This document shows positions 7,244 to 14,765 of a DNA stretch of 53,725 nucleotides, piece after piece. Position 1 is the first letter of the stretch; each line of letters starts with the position of its first letter. This DNA is from an uncultured bacterium. Its GTDB lineage: Bacteria > Desulfobacterota > GWC2-55-46. Location: the NCBI GenBank assembly GCA_905339405.1, contig CAJPGC010000033.1, positions 1 through 53,725 on the forward strand. Reading direction: 5' to 3'. The notes below the pieces were generated by a model. That model was not told the origin of the DNA. It did no database searches and was given only the letters and a program-made list of their open reading frames with translations. Made by a program: the position numbers and the translations under genes.

Positions 7244-8644
7244 ATGAAAATAGATAGCGAGCGGAACCCCCGCAGTCTACTGCTGGGTCAAGCGAGCGAA
7301 CAGAAAACGAATTCCTCATTTTTCGAAGCTTCCCTGCGGCTTGCCGCGGTGAGCTTCAAAAAACCTTTACGGTTTTTGCTCTTCCTGGCAGCCTTCCTCC
7401 TCATCCAGCTTCCCTCTTATTCATTCGCAAGGGAGGTCCTTTACGTGACGCTCGACGGCGTCGTGAACCCGGTCATGGCCGATTACCTCGACGACGTCCT
7501 CAAGGAGGCCTCCCAAAAGAAGGCCGGGGCGGTCGTCGTGCAGCTCGACACTCCCGGCGGGCTCGACCTTTCGATGAGGGAGATTATTAAAGACATATTC
7601 GCCTCTGAAGTCCCTGTCGTCGTCTATGTGGCCCCAGCCGGGTCGAGGGCGGCTTCAGCCGGGGTCTTCATAACCTACGCAGCTGGCGTCTCTGCAATGG
7701 CCCCTGGCACGAACATAGGCTCCGCGCACCCGGTGTCGATGGGAGGGAAGATGGACGAGATCATGACGGCAAAGGTAGAGAACGACGCCGTGGCCTACAT
7801 AAAGGGCATAGCCGCCAAGAGGGGCAGGAACGTCGAATGGGCTGAAAAGGCGGTGCGCGAATCGGTGAACGTCACAGCCGAGGAGGCCTTGAAGCTCGGC
7901 GTAATAGACATGGTGGCTTCCACGAGGGAGGAGCTTTTCGAGAAGCTTGACGGCATGAAGGTGGAGACGGCCTCGGGTATAGTCACGCTTCAGACTGCCG
8001 ACGCCCAGGTGACAGAGAGCGGGATGAGCCTCCGGTACAGGATACTCAACGCCATCTCTAACCCGAACGTCGCCTACATACTCATGGTAATCGGTATGAT
8101 AGGCATCTACTTCGAGCTTTCAAATCCCGGGGCCATATTCCCTGGGGTCATCGGCGCGGTCTGTCTCGTGCTGGCGTTCTACGCGTTCCAGACCCTGCCC
8201 ATCAACTACGCGGGGCTCCTCCTCATAGCCCTCGGCATAATCTTTTTCATAGTGGAGCTCATGGTGGTAAGCTATGGCTTGCTCTCGATAGCCGGGGTGG
8301 TCTCTCTCCTTCTCGGCTCGCTCATGCTCTTTGATTCGCCAGCGCCGTACTTCAGGATTTCCATCTGGATTATACTCCCGGCCGTCATACTCATGACGGC
8401 GGTCATACTCGGGGCGATGTTCTACGCCGTGAAGATACACCGGAGGAAACCGGTGAGCGGCCAGGAGGAGCTCGTGGGGGCCGTCGGAGCAGCCTCTGAC
8501 GATTTCGGTGGCGGAAAGGAAGGCAAGGTCTTCATCGAAGGGGAGTATTGGAACGCTTCGTCGGATGATGAGATAAGGCAGGGCGACAAGGTGGCCGTCG
8601 TAGAGGTCAGGGGTCTGCTGCTCAAGGTAAGAAAGGCCTCATAA
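7244..8644 (+). CDS. nfeD: NfeD-family membrane serine protease
   Basis: This is an NfeD1b-type membrane protease with a ClpP-like domain, four or five membrane segments (about 270-410) and a C-terminal OB-fold NfeD domain. The protease part shows LDTPGG (101-106) and GSRAASAGVF with the nucleophile Ser138. A signal-like helix lies at about 43-60. The first 35 residues are unusual and the ATG at 7244 has a poor ribosome site; an in-frame GTG at 7349 would start just before the helix and may be the true start. NfeD with the adjacent slipin forms a conserved pair acting in membrane quality control, with slipin as scaffold or substrate. Confidence 0.9.
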   Translation: MKIDSERNPRSLLLGQASEQKTNSSFFEASLRLAAVSFKKPLRFLLFLAAFLLIQLPSYSFAREVLYVTLDGVVNPVMADYLDDVLKEASQKKAGAVVVQLDTPGGLDLSMREIIKDIFASEVPVVVYVAPAGSRAASAGVFITYAAGVSAMAPGTNIGSAHPVSMGGKMDEIMTAKVENDAVAYIKGIAAKRGRNVEWAEKAVRESVNVTAEEALKLGVIDMVASTREELFEKLDGMKVETASGIVTLQTADAQVTESGMSLRYRILNAISNPNVAYILMVIGMIGIYFELSNPGAIFPGVIGAVCLVLAFYAFQTLPINYAGLLLIALGIIFFIVELMVVSYGLLSIAGVVSLLLGSLMLFDSPAPYFRISIWIILPAVILMTAVILGAMFYAVKIHRRKPVSGQEELVGAVGAASDDFGGGKEGKVFIEGEYWNASSDDEIRQGDKVAVVEVRGLLLKVRKAS

Positions 8645-8660
8645 AACAGGGGGGTAGGAC

Positions 8661-9425
8661 ATGGAATTCGGGATAGGCACTGGCACTCTTGTGCTCATAG
8701 GACTGGCGGTCCTGTTTTTGTGGAGCGCGGTAAAGATACTTCCGGAATATGAAAGGGGCGTCATTTTCTTCCTGGGCAGGTTCCAGGCGGTAAAGGGCCC
8801 GGGCCTCATACTCCTCATACCCGGAGTCCAGAAGATGCTGAAGGTATCGTTGAGGACCGTGACGATGGACGTCCCTCCCCAGGAAGTCATAACAAGGGAC
8901 AACGTCTCAGTGAGGGTGAACGCCGTCATCTACTTCAGGGTAATGATGCCCGACAAGGCGATCATAGCTGTCGAGAACTTCCTCTACGCCACGAGCCAGC
9001 TCTCGCAGACGACCCTCCGCAGCGTCTGCGGACAGCGCGAGCTCGACGAGCTTTTGACTGAAAGGGAAAAGATAAACAAGTCGATACAGGAGATACTCGA
9101 CAGGCAGACCGACCCGTGGGGCATAAAGGTCAGCCTCGTAGAGGTCAAGGCCATAGACCTGCCCGAGGAGATGAAGAGGGCCATGGCCAAGCAGGCCGAG
9201 GCCGAAAGGGAGAAGAGGGCGAAGATAATACACGCCGAGGGCGAGCTCATGGCCTCTCACAAGATACTCGAGGCCTCGAACCTCCTTTCGCAGAACCCGG
9301 TCTCCCTGCAGCTGAGGTACCTTCAGACACTGACCGAAATAGCGGCCGAGAAGAACTCGACGATACTTTTCCCGCTGCCAATGGACATAATAAAGCCCTT
9401 TTTGAAGGGGATGAAGACGGAATAG
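8661..9425 (+). CDS. Slipin (stomatin/prohibitin-like SPFH protein)
   Basis: The 254-residue protein has one N-terminal membrane helix (about 8-22), the SPFH/PHB domain ([17 protein letters not shown], then [19 protein letters not shown]) and a C-terminal coiled coil rich in Ala, Glu and Lys ([17 protein letters not shown]). The short tail [14 protein letters not shown] is typical of bacterial slipins. Homologues oligomerise at the membrane and are cut by the NfeD protease, whose gene ends 16 bases upstream; the two are almost surely co-transcribed. The start is well placed after a GGGGGTAGG site. Confidence 0.95.
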   Translation: MEFGIGTGTLVLIGLAVLFLWSAVKILPEYERGVIFFLGRFQAVKGPGLILLIPGVQKMLKVSLRTVTMDVPPQEVITRDNVSVRVNAVIYFRVMMPDKAIIAVENFLYATSQLSQTTLRSVCGQRELDELLTEREKINKSIQEILDRQTDPWGIKVSLVEVKAIDLPEEMKRAMAKQAEAEREKRAKIIHAEGELMASHKILEASNLLSQNPVSLQLRYLQTLTEIAAEKNSTILFPLPMDIIKPFLKGMKTE

Positions 9426-9438
9426 CCGGAAGGGAAAG

Positions 9439-10143
9439 ATGGGCGCAGCTGGAAGCGGTTCACCGGGACACAGGAGAAGGCTGAGGGAGAGGTTCCTGAG
9501 GTCGTCCCTCGAAGGGTTCCACGACTACGAGGTCGTGGAGCTCCTCTTGACGTTCGCCATACCCCGGCGGGACGTCAAGCCGCTCGCGAAGGCGCTTGTG
9601 GCGAGGTTCAAGGGGCTCTCGGGCATCTTCGAGGCCTCAGCGGAGGAGCTTCGCGAGGTGGCCGGGTGCGGGGAAAGGAGCGTAGAGCTCTTCGCTCTCC
9701 TGAAAGAAGTTGCCTCCGCCTACGTCAACGAGAAGGGCGCTGCCCGCCCTCCCGTGAAGTCGGCCGCCGACGCAGTCTGCTTCGTCAACGACCATTCGAA
9801 AGAGTACGGGGAAGCCGCAGAGAGGCTCTTCGCTCTTTTCCTCAATTCAAAGAACGAGATACTGGGCATCGAGCTTTTGCACGAAGGGGATATGAACGTG
9901 GCGCTCGTGCCGCCTCGCGCCGTGATGGAGAAGGCCTTCGGCCATAACGCGCGCTCGATAATATTCGTGCATACGGCGGACGGTCATGCCGCGCCTTCAA
10001 AAGGGGAGAAGGCGCTTGCCGAAGGGCTGGAAGCCGCGGCCCGCTCGATCGACATACTCGTCCACGATCACATAATAGTGGGGAAGAAAAACTTCCTCAG
10101 CGCGAGGGACCTGGGCTGGCTGAGGCCCGGACCCTGCCCCTGA
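9439..10143 (+). CDS. RadC-like protein with a degenerate JAMM motif
   Basis: The 234-residue protein has the RadC architecture: an N-terminal HhH region (LRERFLRSSLEGFHDYEVVE, IPRRDVKPLAKAL) and a C-terminal RadC/JAB domain. In RadC the metal site reads HNHPSGDPxPSxxD. Here it reads HTADGHAAPSKGE, losing the second His, the Ser-Gly of the loop and the Asp, so metal-dependent hydrolase activity is unlikely. The intact paralogue at 38557-39270 keeps every residue. The ATG follows GGAAGGGAAAG. It lies 13 bases after the slipin gene, and its end overlaps the convergent thiD by 47 bases. Confidence 0.8.
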   Translation: MGAAGSGSPGHRRRLRERFLRSSLEGFHDYEVVELLLTFAIPRRDVKPLAKALVARFKGLSGIFEASAEELREVAGCGERSVELFALLKEVASAYVNEKGAARPPVKSAADAVCFVNDHSKEYGEAAERLFALFLNSKNEILGIELLHEGDMNVALVPPRAVMEKAFGHNARSIIFVHTADGHAAPSKGEKALAEGLEAAARSIDILVHDHIIVGKKNFLSARDLGWLRPGPCP

Positions 10144-10864
10144 GCTCCTTCTCCAAAAAACTCTTTGCTTCCTTTACCGCCGCATCCATCTTCCTGCCTC
10201 TTGCAAGGCAGGCCGCTATCGCGGCCGATAGCATGCACCCTGTCCCGTGAAAAGCCGCTTCCGGCCCTTTTATCCTCCTGCCCTTTAAAAAGGTGAACGA
10301 CTTGCCGTCGTAGAGGAGGTCTGTGGGGGCGGCATCGAGGTGCCCGCCCTTGACCAGCACGTTCGGCGCGCCCATCTCGAATAGGGCCTTCGCGGCCCGC
10401 TCCATGCCTGTCATGTCTTTTATTTTGAGGCCCGTGAGGGCAGAGGCTTCGGGTATGTTCGGTGTGACTATCGCGGCCAGCGGAAAGAGGGAAGCCATCG
10501 CCTTCATTCCGGCCTTGTCGAGAAGCGGCCTCCCGGCCGTTGCGCGAAGGACGGTGTCGATGACTAGGTTCTTGATTTCCCGGGCCTCGATGAATTTTTT
10601 TATCACCTTGAGGTTCTCGAGGCTTCCTATCATGCCGGTCTTGGCGGCGTCTATCGTGAACTCTTCGAAAAGAAGCTCTAGCTGGTCTTTCAATAGCCTT
10701 CCCGGCACTGCCACCGCGGACTTAACTCTCGCGTTGTTCTGCGCCGTTATTGCGGTGACCGCCGAGAGCCCCCTTACATTGAATGAGGAGAAGGTGCGGA
10801 GGTCTGACTGGAGCCCGGCCCCGCCTGAAGGGTCCGAGCCAGCTATCGTGAGGACGTTCTTCAT
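10097..10864 (-). CDS. thiD: Hydroxymethylpyrimidine/phosphomethylpyrimidine kinase ThiD
   Basis: ThiD phosphorylates hydroxymethylpyrimidine twice to make the pyrimidine diphosphate of thiamine. The 255-residue protein has the ribokinase-fold signature: TIAGSDPSGGAGLQSDL near the N-terminus, KTGMIGS, VTPNIPEASAL and the anion-hole motif FHGTGCMLSAAIAA near the end. The ATG at 10864 gives the usual family start, two bases after the upstream DUF445 stop; ATG 10873 overlapping that stop is possible. Its 3' end overlaps the convergent RadC-like gene. No thiE or thiamine riboswitch is visible nearby. Confidence 0.93.
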   Translation of the reverse strand: MKNVLTIAGSDPSGGAGLQSDLRTFSSFNVRGLSAVTAITAQNNARVKSAVAVPGRLLKDQLELLFEEFTIDAAKTGMIGSLENLKVIKKFIEAREIKNLVIDTVLRATAGRPLLDKAGMKAMASLFPLAAIVTPNIPEASALTGLKIKDMTGMERAAKALFEMGAPNVLVKGGHLDAAPTDLLYDGKSFTFLKGRRIKGPEAAFHGTGCMLSAAIAACLARGRKMDAAVKEAKSFLEKELRGRVRASASPGPSR

Positions 10865-10866
10865 CG

Positions 10867-11469
10867 TCACCATCCGAAAACTAGCGTAAGCGCAACCTGG
10901 AAGACGCCTATCAAAAAGCCCATCACGCCGCCGAGGTACTCCAGGTGCTTCAGTTCTCTTGCTATGAAGTCGGTGAGGAGCCTCTCGAACCTCTTGAGGT
11001 CGAGCTTGTCTATCCTGTTGACGAGGAGCTCCTGGACGTCGATGCTGTCCTTGACCCTCGCGGCAAGCGTCTCTTTTTTCCTGTCGAGGTGAGTTATTAT
11101 CTCTTTCGTGAGTACGTACTTTACCTGGCTTTTTAGGCTCTCCGAGACGAGGCCCACGACCGGAAGCTTCAAAAACCTCGAGGAGAACCTGTGCTCCACC
11201 GCCTCTTCGACCGTCTTTTCTATCTCTTTTTCCCATTCGAGGCCTGAAAGGGCTTTTGCGAGGTCGTCCGAGGAAAGGAGCTCTTTTTCGATGGTCCTGG
11301 CCATCGAACGGGCTATCTCTTTTCTCCTCTTCGGGATGACGCCCTGCACCTGGTAGCCCAGGAGGCTGAAAGGCACGTGCGGCCTGAAAAGGAGCTTGAT
11401 GGCGACGTAGTTGGTAAGCCAGCCTATTACGGCCCCCGTCAAAGGCGGCAGGAGAAGGTCATATGGCAT
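10867..11469 (-). CDS. DUF445 family membrane protein
   Basis: The 200-residue protein starts with a hydrophobic segment carrying the family signature TGAVIGWLTNYVAIKLLFRPH, followed by QGVIPKRRKEIARSMARTIE. It has a charged helical middle and ends in a second membrane helix (GGVMGFLIGVFQVALTL). This is the DUF445/YheB layout of two membrane anchors around a cytoplasmic helical domain. The function is unknown; B. subtilis YheB-type members are linked to spores and membranes. It immediately precedes thiD and is probably co-transcribed. Confidence 0.88.
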   Translation of the reverse strand: MPYDLLLPPLTGAVIGWLTNYVAIKLLFRPHVPFSLLGYQVQGVIPKRRKEIARSMARTIEKELLSSDDLAKALSGLEWEKEIEKTVEEAVEHRFSSRFLKLPVVGLVSESLKSQVKYVLTKEIITHLDRKKETLAARVKDSIDVQELLVNRIDKLDLKRFERLLTDFIARELKHLEYLGGVMGFLIGVFQVALTLVFGW

Positions 11470-11554
11470 TTTTTATGGCGCTCCGGTCTATATGGGAGAA
11501 ATCAAAGCAGGGAAAGTTTTGAAAGAGGAGTGGTCCGGCGGGTTCTGGCTTGCT

Positions 11555-11833
11555 TCAGGAGAGAAAGCCCTTCTTCGATTTCTCTTCCTCGAAGTACTTC
11601 TTGTACAGGATGTCCCACTCCCTGCTCCCCTCGGGGACGCCTCTTGAAAGCGAGCGTATCTTGTTCCTCGCGGCCGAATCAGCCTCGTCCTCGACCTTGA
11701 GGTAGTCGGTTATGACCTTCTTTATCTCGAGGAGGGCCTTGTTCTCGTCGGTGAAATCGACCAGGTCGTCCTTCCAGACGGCGTCGAAGATGAGGTGGGC
11801 TATGTGGGATATCCTGTCCTCGGTGAGCCTCAA
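11555..11833 (-). CDS. DUF507 family protein, second copy
   Basis: The 92-residue protein starts MRLTEDRISHIAHLIFDAVW and ends with a charged tail. It matches the small all-helical DUF507 family, of unknown function, found mainly in Deltaproteobacteria, Aquificae and Nitrospirae. It overlaps the first copy by four bases (ATGA), so the two form a tandem duplicated pair that is probably translated together and may form a heterodimer. No metal or catalytic motif is visible. Confidence 0.85.
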   Translation of the reverse strand: MRLTEDRISHIAHLIFDAVWKDDLVDFTDENKALLEIKKVITDYLKVEDEADSAARNKIRSLSRGVPEGSREWDILYKKYFEEEKSKKGFLS

Positions 11834-12111
11834 ATCACTATCCCCCGTTCCCTGGCGAGTTTGCCCTTGACGATGTTGAACATCTTCCTGTAGTCGAGCC
11901 GCTGGCTGTCTATCTCGCCGGAGTGGCCCTTCAGTATCTCCTCGACCTCACGGTCGAGGCTGTCCTCGGCCCGAAGGTCGGCAAGGAAGACCTCGACCAT
12001 GCGTTCGTGGACCTTCGGCTCGGCTGCCTTGAACTCGACCAGCTCCTTTTCCTTGAGCTTGCCGACGACTATGTGGGCTATCTTCTCGACCTGTTCTTTT
12101 GTAAGCCTCAT
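11830..12111 (-). CDS. DUF507 family protein, first copy
   Basis: The 93-residue protein begins MRLTKEQVEKIAHIVVGKL and ends RLDYRKMFNIVKGKLARERG, the two conserved segments of DUF507. It differs from the downstream copy throughout, so the duplication is old. It is the first gene of the pair and is divergent from the PA2779-like gene, whose promoter lies at 12152-12180. The function is unknown. Confidence 0.85.
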   Translation of the reverse strand: MRLTKEQVEKIAHIVVGKLKEKELVEFKAAEPKVHERMVEVFLADLRAEDSLDREVEEILKGHSGEIDSQRLDYRKMFNIVKGKLARERGIVI

Positions 12112-12151
12112 TCTGCGAAAATATCACATAATATCCGTGTTTGCAAGGGAG

Positions 12152-12180
12152 TTGACAGACCGGGTTTTTTGGACTATAAA
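12152..12180 (+). promoter_or_regulatory. Consensus sigma70 promoter for the PA2779-like operon
   Basis: TTGACA (12152-12157) and TATAAA (12175-12180) lie 17 bases apart, close to ideal. The predicted start near 12187 leaves a leader of about 130 bases before the ATG at 12319. Confidence 0.85.
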
Positions 12181-12318
12181 TTAACGGACGCCGTGTAAGT
12201 AGCGCTGGCGTTTGGCATCCTCCGGCTGGGAAGGATTCTGCGCTGGAAAACATCTGACGCTGTCAAGCGAGTCGGGCCTGGAAGACGGCCTGAAAACAGG
12301 AAAAAGGGGGAGTACGCA

Positions 12319-12717
12319 ATGAAGTTGGTGAAGAACTGGTATTTCAGGCAGATAGCTTTTGTGCTCGCGTTCACGATGCTCGCTCTCGGGGCCGTACCGG
12401 CCAAGAGCATGGCTTACGTCGTGGGTTCCGAGGCGGCTGTCTCTGAGCATTCGAGAGAGGCTGACATCGCCAGAATACAGAGGGTACTGGAGTCGAAACT
12501 GGTCGCTGACAGGCTTTCGCAGGCCGGTCTGACCGAGGAAGAGATAAACGGCAAGATAACGCAGCTTTCGGACGAGGAGGTCCATTCCTTCGCTTCCCAG
12601 CTCGAGAGCGTCTATCCGGGCGGAGACGGGCTCGGGGTCGTCATAGGCCTTCTCATAATAGTAATACTCGTAATGGTCATACTGAAGCTTTCTGACAGGA
12701 AGATAGTCATAAGGTAG
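12319..12717 (+). CDS. PA2779 family exported protein
   Basis: The 132-residue protein has a signal-like segment (FRQIAFVLAFTMLAL), an acidic helical middle (DIARIQRVLESKLVADRLSQ, GLTEEEINGKI) and a C-terminal membrane helix (GVVIGLLIIVILVMVIL) before a basic tail. This is the PA2779 family layout. It is encoded just before a C39-like lipoprotein and a TPR lipoprotein, as PA2779 is next to PA2778 in Pseudomonas. The function is unknown; a cell-envelope role with the neighbouring peptidase is inferred. A strong GGGGGAG site precedes the ATG, and a terminator follows. Confidence 0.85.
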   Translation: MKLVKNWYFRQIAFVLAFTMLALGAVPAKSMAYVVGSEAAVSEHSREADIARIQRVLESKLVADRLSQAGLTEEEINGKITQLSDEEVHSFASQLESVYPGGDGLGVVIGLLIIVILVMVILKLSDRKIVIR

Positions 12718-12731
12718 GCTTTTTCGGCAAG

Positions 12732-12765
12732 GGCCCGGGGTCAGTCGGCCCCGGGCCTTTTTTTT
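12732..12765 (+). terminator. Strong intrinsic terminator after the PA2779-like gene
   Basis: GGCCCGGGG (12732-12740) and CCCCGGGCC (12749-12757) form a 9-bp G+C stem followed by eight T. It would cut expression of the downstream lipoprotein genes relative to the first gene. Confidence 0.92.
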
Positions 12766-12778
12766 GAGGATCATTGGA

Positions 12779-13345
12779 TTGGGACCGGGTATTGGAATAT
12801 TTAAAAAAGTCTTTTTAGCCGTTGTTGCCGTTCTTTTTTTCGGCTGCGCCGGCAACGTTGATATTATAAAGCCGCCGGGCACAGGCCCCTACATCCAGGG
12901 CGTGCCTTTTTTCGCCCAGGGCGAATACATGTGCGGCCCGGCAGCCCTCGCGAGTGTAATAGGCTTTCACGGCCGCTCGGAGGGCATGGAGGCGGTCGCA
13001 AAAGAGGTCTACAGCGCAAAGCTCAAGGGCACCTTGCCGATGGACCTCCTGCTTTACGCCAAGTCAAAGGGCTTCGAGGCGAAGTATTACAAGGGCAGCA
13101 TCGAGGGGCTCAAAGAGAGCCTTGCCCGGGGCGAGCCGCTCATATTGTTCCTGAACCTGGGGTACAGCTTCTACCCCGTGGGACATTACGTGGTCGCGGT
13201 CGGGATGGACGAAGCCGCCGGAGTCGTCTTCGCCCACTCTGGCATGAACAGGGAAGAGGCGTTCACCGTCAGGGAACTCGAAAAGTCGTGGTCGAAAACA
13301 GGCTGGTCAACCCTCCTTGTGAGGCCGAAAGAGAGGCCGGAATGA
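12779..13345 (+). CDS. C39-like cysteine peptidase lipoprotein (PA2778-type)
   Basis: The product is a lipoprotein (lipobox LFFGCAG after one hydrophobic helix) with a papain-like C39 domain. The nucleophile is in GEYMCGPAALASV, the catalytic His in VGHYVVAVGMD, and a third polar position lies near FAHSGMN. It resembles the peptidase half of PA2778. TTG at 12779 is chosen because GAGGA sits 9 bases before it; the in-frame TTG at 12764 falls in the terminator T-run. The next gene overlaps by four bases (ATGA). It probably acts on peptides or cell-wall proteins at the periplasmic face. Confidence 0.8.
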   Translation: MGPGIGIFKKVFLAVVAVLFFGCAGNVDIIKPPGTGPYIQGVPFFAQGEYMCGPAALASVIGFHGRSEGMEAVAKEVYSAKLKGTLPMDLLLYAKSKGFEAKYYKGSIEGLKESLARGEPLILFLNLGYSFYPVGHYVVAVGMDEAAGVVFAHSGMNREEAFTVRELEKSWSKTGWSTLLVRPKERPE

Positions 13346-13989
13346 AAAAACATCTGCTTGCCCTGCTCGTCTTCGCATCCTTTGGCGCGTACGGCTGCGG
13401 CGTCGTCGATATAAAGGAAGAGGACGCGCTCACACATAACGAACACATGAAGCTCGGGGCGATTTACGAGGCAAAGGGAGAGTACGAGCTCGCCCTCCGC
13501 GAGTACGGCGACGCGCAGGCCATAGACACAAAGGAGCCCAGGGTATACTTCGCGATGGGCAACGTCTACCTGAAGATGAAGGACTACGACAACGCCGAAA
13601 AGGAGTACAGGAAGGCGATAGAGCTCGGCGCCGCCCCGGATTTCTACAACAACCTGAGCTGGGTTTACATCGAGAGGGGGCAGCTCGGCGAGGCCAGGTC
13701 CGCCGTGAACGAGGCTGTCGCCATGGCCCAGCCTGAAAAGGGTTACATCTACCTCGACACCCTCGGAGTCGTGCTGATGAAGTCCGGGGAGTACGAAGAG
13801 GCCGAGGAGAGCTTCATGAAGGCCGCCGACACCGTGCACGGGAAGAACAGGGAGGCGTACCTGGCCATCTACGGACACCTCGTAGAACTATATAAAAAAG
13901 AAGGAAAGACGGAGCAGGCCTTGATCGTGGAAGAGAAGCTCAAGCTCTATGAGACGGCCACCGAGGGGGCGGCGAAGCCCGGCATATGA
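13342..13989 (+). CDS. TPR-repeat lipoprotein (partner of the C39-like protein)
   Basis: The 215-residue protein starts with a lipoprotein-like signal (Cys19 in GAYGCG) and then consists of tetratricopeptide repeats such as LGAIYEAKGEYELALREYGD, VYFAMGNVYLKMKDYDNAEK and TLGVVLMKSGEYEEAEESF. In Pseudomonas PA2778 the C39 domain and the TPR part belong to one protein; here they are two genes joined by ATGA, and both carry their own lipid anchor. The TPRs likely recruit the peptidase or its substrate. It overlaps rlmB by four bases. Confidence 0.85.
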   Translation: MKKHLLALLVFASFGAYGCGVVDIKEEDALTHNEHMKLGAIYEAKGEYELALREYGDAQAIDTKEPRVYFAMGNVYLKMKDYDNAEKEYRKAIELGAAPDFYNNLSWVYIERGQLGEARSAVNEAVAMAQPEKGYIYLDTLGVVLMKSGEYEEAEESFMKAADTVHGKNREAYLAIYGHLVELYKKEGKTEQALIVEEKLKLYETATEGAAKPGI

Positions 13990-14723
13990 GGACCATCTAC
14001 GGCATAAACCCGGTGACTGAAGCGTTGAGGGCCGGGAAGAACATCGATCGCGTCGTCGTGAGCGACACGAGGGCCGACAAGGCCGTCGCGTCGATAATAA
14101 AGGCGGCCGCCGACAGGGGGATCGAGGTCAAGCGGGCCCCCGACGAAGAACTCAAACGCATATCCAAGACCGAAAAGCACCAGGGGGTCGCGGCCGTCAT
14201 CGCCGAAGACTTCAAGTACAGGGACCTCGAAGACCTCATAGCCGCGTGGAAGGAAAGCGGGGACCAGGCCTTCTTCCTCATACTCGATTCCATCCAGGAC
14301 CCGCAGAACCTGGGCTCGCTCGTGCGCACCGCGAACGCAGCCGGTGTCCACGGCATCGTCATCCCGAAAGACAGGGCGTCCGAGGTGACGGCGACCGTTG
14401 TGAAGACCTCCGCCGGGGCCACCGAAGTGACGCCCATCGCGCGAGAGACTAACATCACCAGGGCGATAGAGCGGCTCAAGGAAGAAGGCGTCTGGGTCGC
14501 CGCCATAGAGGCAGGCTGCAGGGACACGGTCTACAGCGCGGACCTGGACAGGGACCTGGCCCTCGTGATAGGCAGCGAGGGGCGGGGCATAAGGCGTCTC
14601 GTGCGTGAGAACTGCGATTTTTGCGTATCTATACCCATGTACGGCGAGATAAGCTCGCTGAACGCCGCGCAGGCAGGGGCAGTGGCCATGTTCGAAGCCA
14701 GACGCCAGAGGCTCAGAAGGTAG
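13986..14723 (+). CDS. rlmB: 23S rRNA (guanosine-2'-O)-methyltransferase RlmB
   Basis: This SpoU-family methyltransferase methylates the ribose of G2251 in 23S rRNA. The N-terminal substrate-binding domain begins with MRTIYGINPVTEAL. The trefoil-knot catalytic domain has the three motifs: LDSIQDPQNLGSLVRTANA, IGSEGRGIRRLV and IPMYGEISSLNAAQAG. The length of 245 residues is normal. The start codon overlaps the TPR gene stop, so it lies at the end of the lipoprotein operon. Confidence 0.94.
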   Translation: MRTIYGINPVTEALRAGKNIDRVVVSDTRADKAVASIIKAAADRGIEVKRAPDEELKRISKTEKHQGVAAVIAEDFKYRDLEDLIAAWKESGDQAFFLILDSIQDPQNLGSLVRTANAAGVHGIVIPKDRASEVTATVVKTSAGATEVTPIARETNITRAIERLKEEGVWVAAIEAGCRDTVYSADLDRDLALVIGSEGRGIRRLVRENCDFCVSIPMYGEISSLNAAQAGAVAMFEARRQRLRR

Positions 14724-14724
14724 G

Positions 14725-14752
14725 GATTCCTCCGCTTCGCTCAGAACGTCAA
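14725..14752 (+). repeat. Partial copy of the GATTCTTCGCTTCGCTCAG repeat
   Basis: GATTCCTCCGCTTCGCTCAG followed by AACGTCA resembles the repeat arms at 21414-21458 and 21491-21528. It sits in the short gap between rlmB and ilvA. Confidence 0.5.
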
Positions 14753-14765
14753 ACCAAAGAGGCCC

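Noticed and set aside
12187-12318. Cyclic di-GMP riboswitch (GEMM)
   Set aside because: The conserved GEMM core sequence blocks are absent by my reading.
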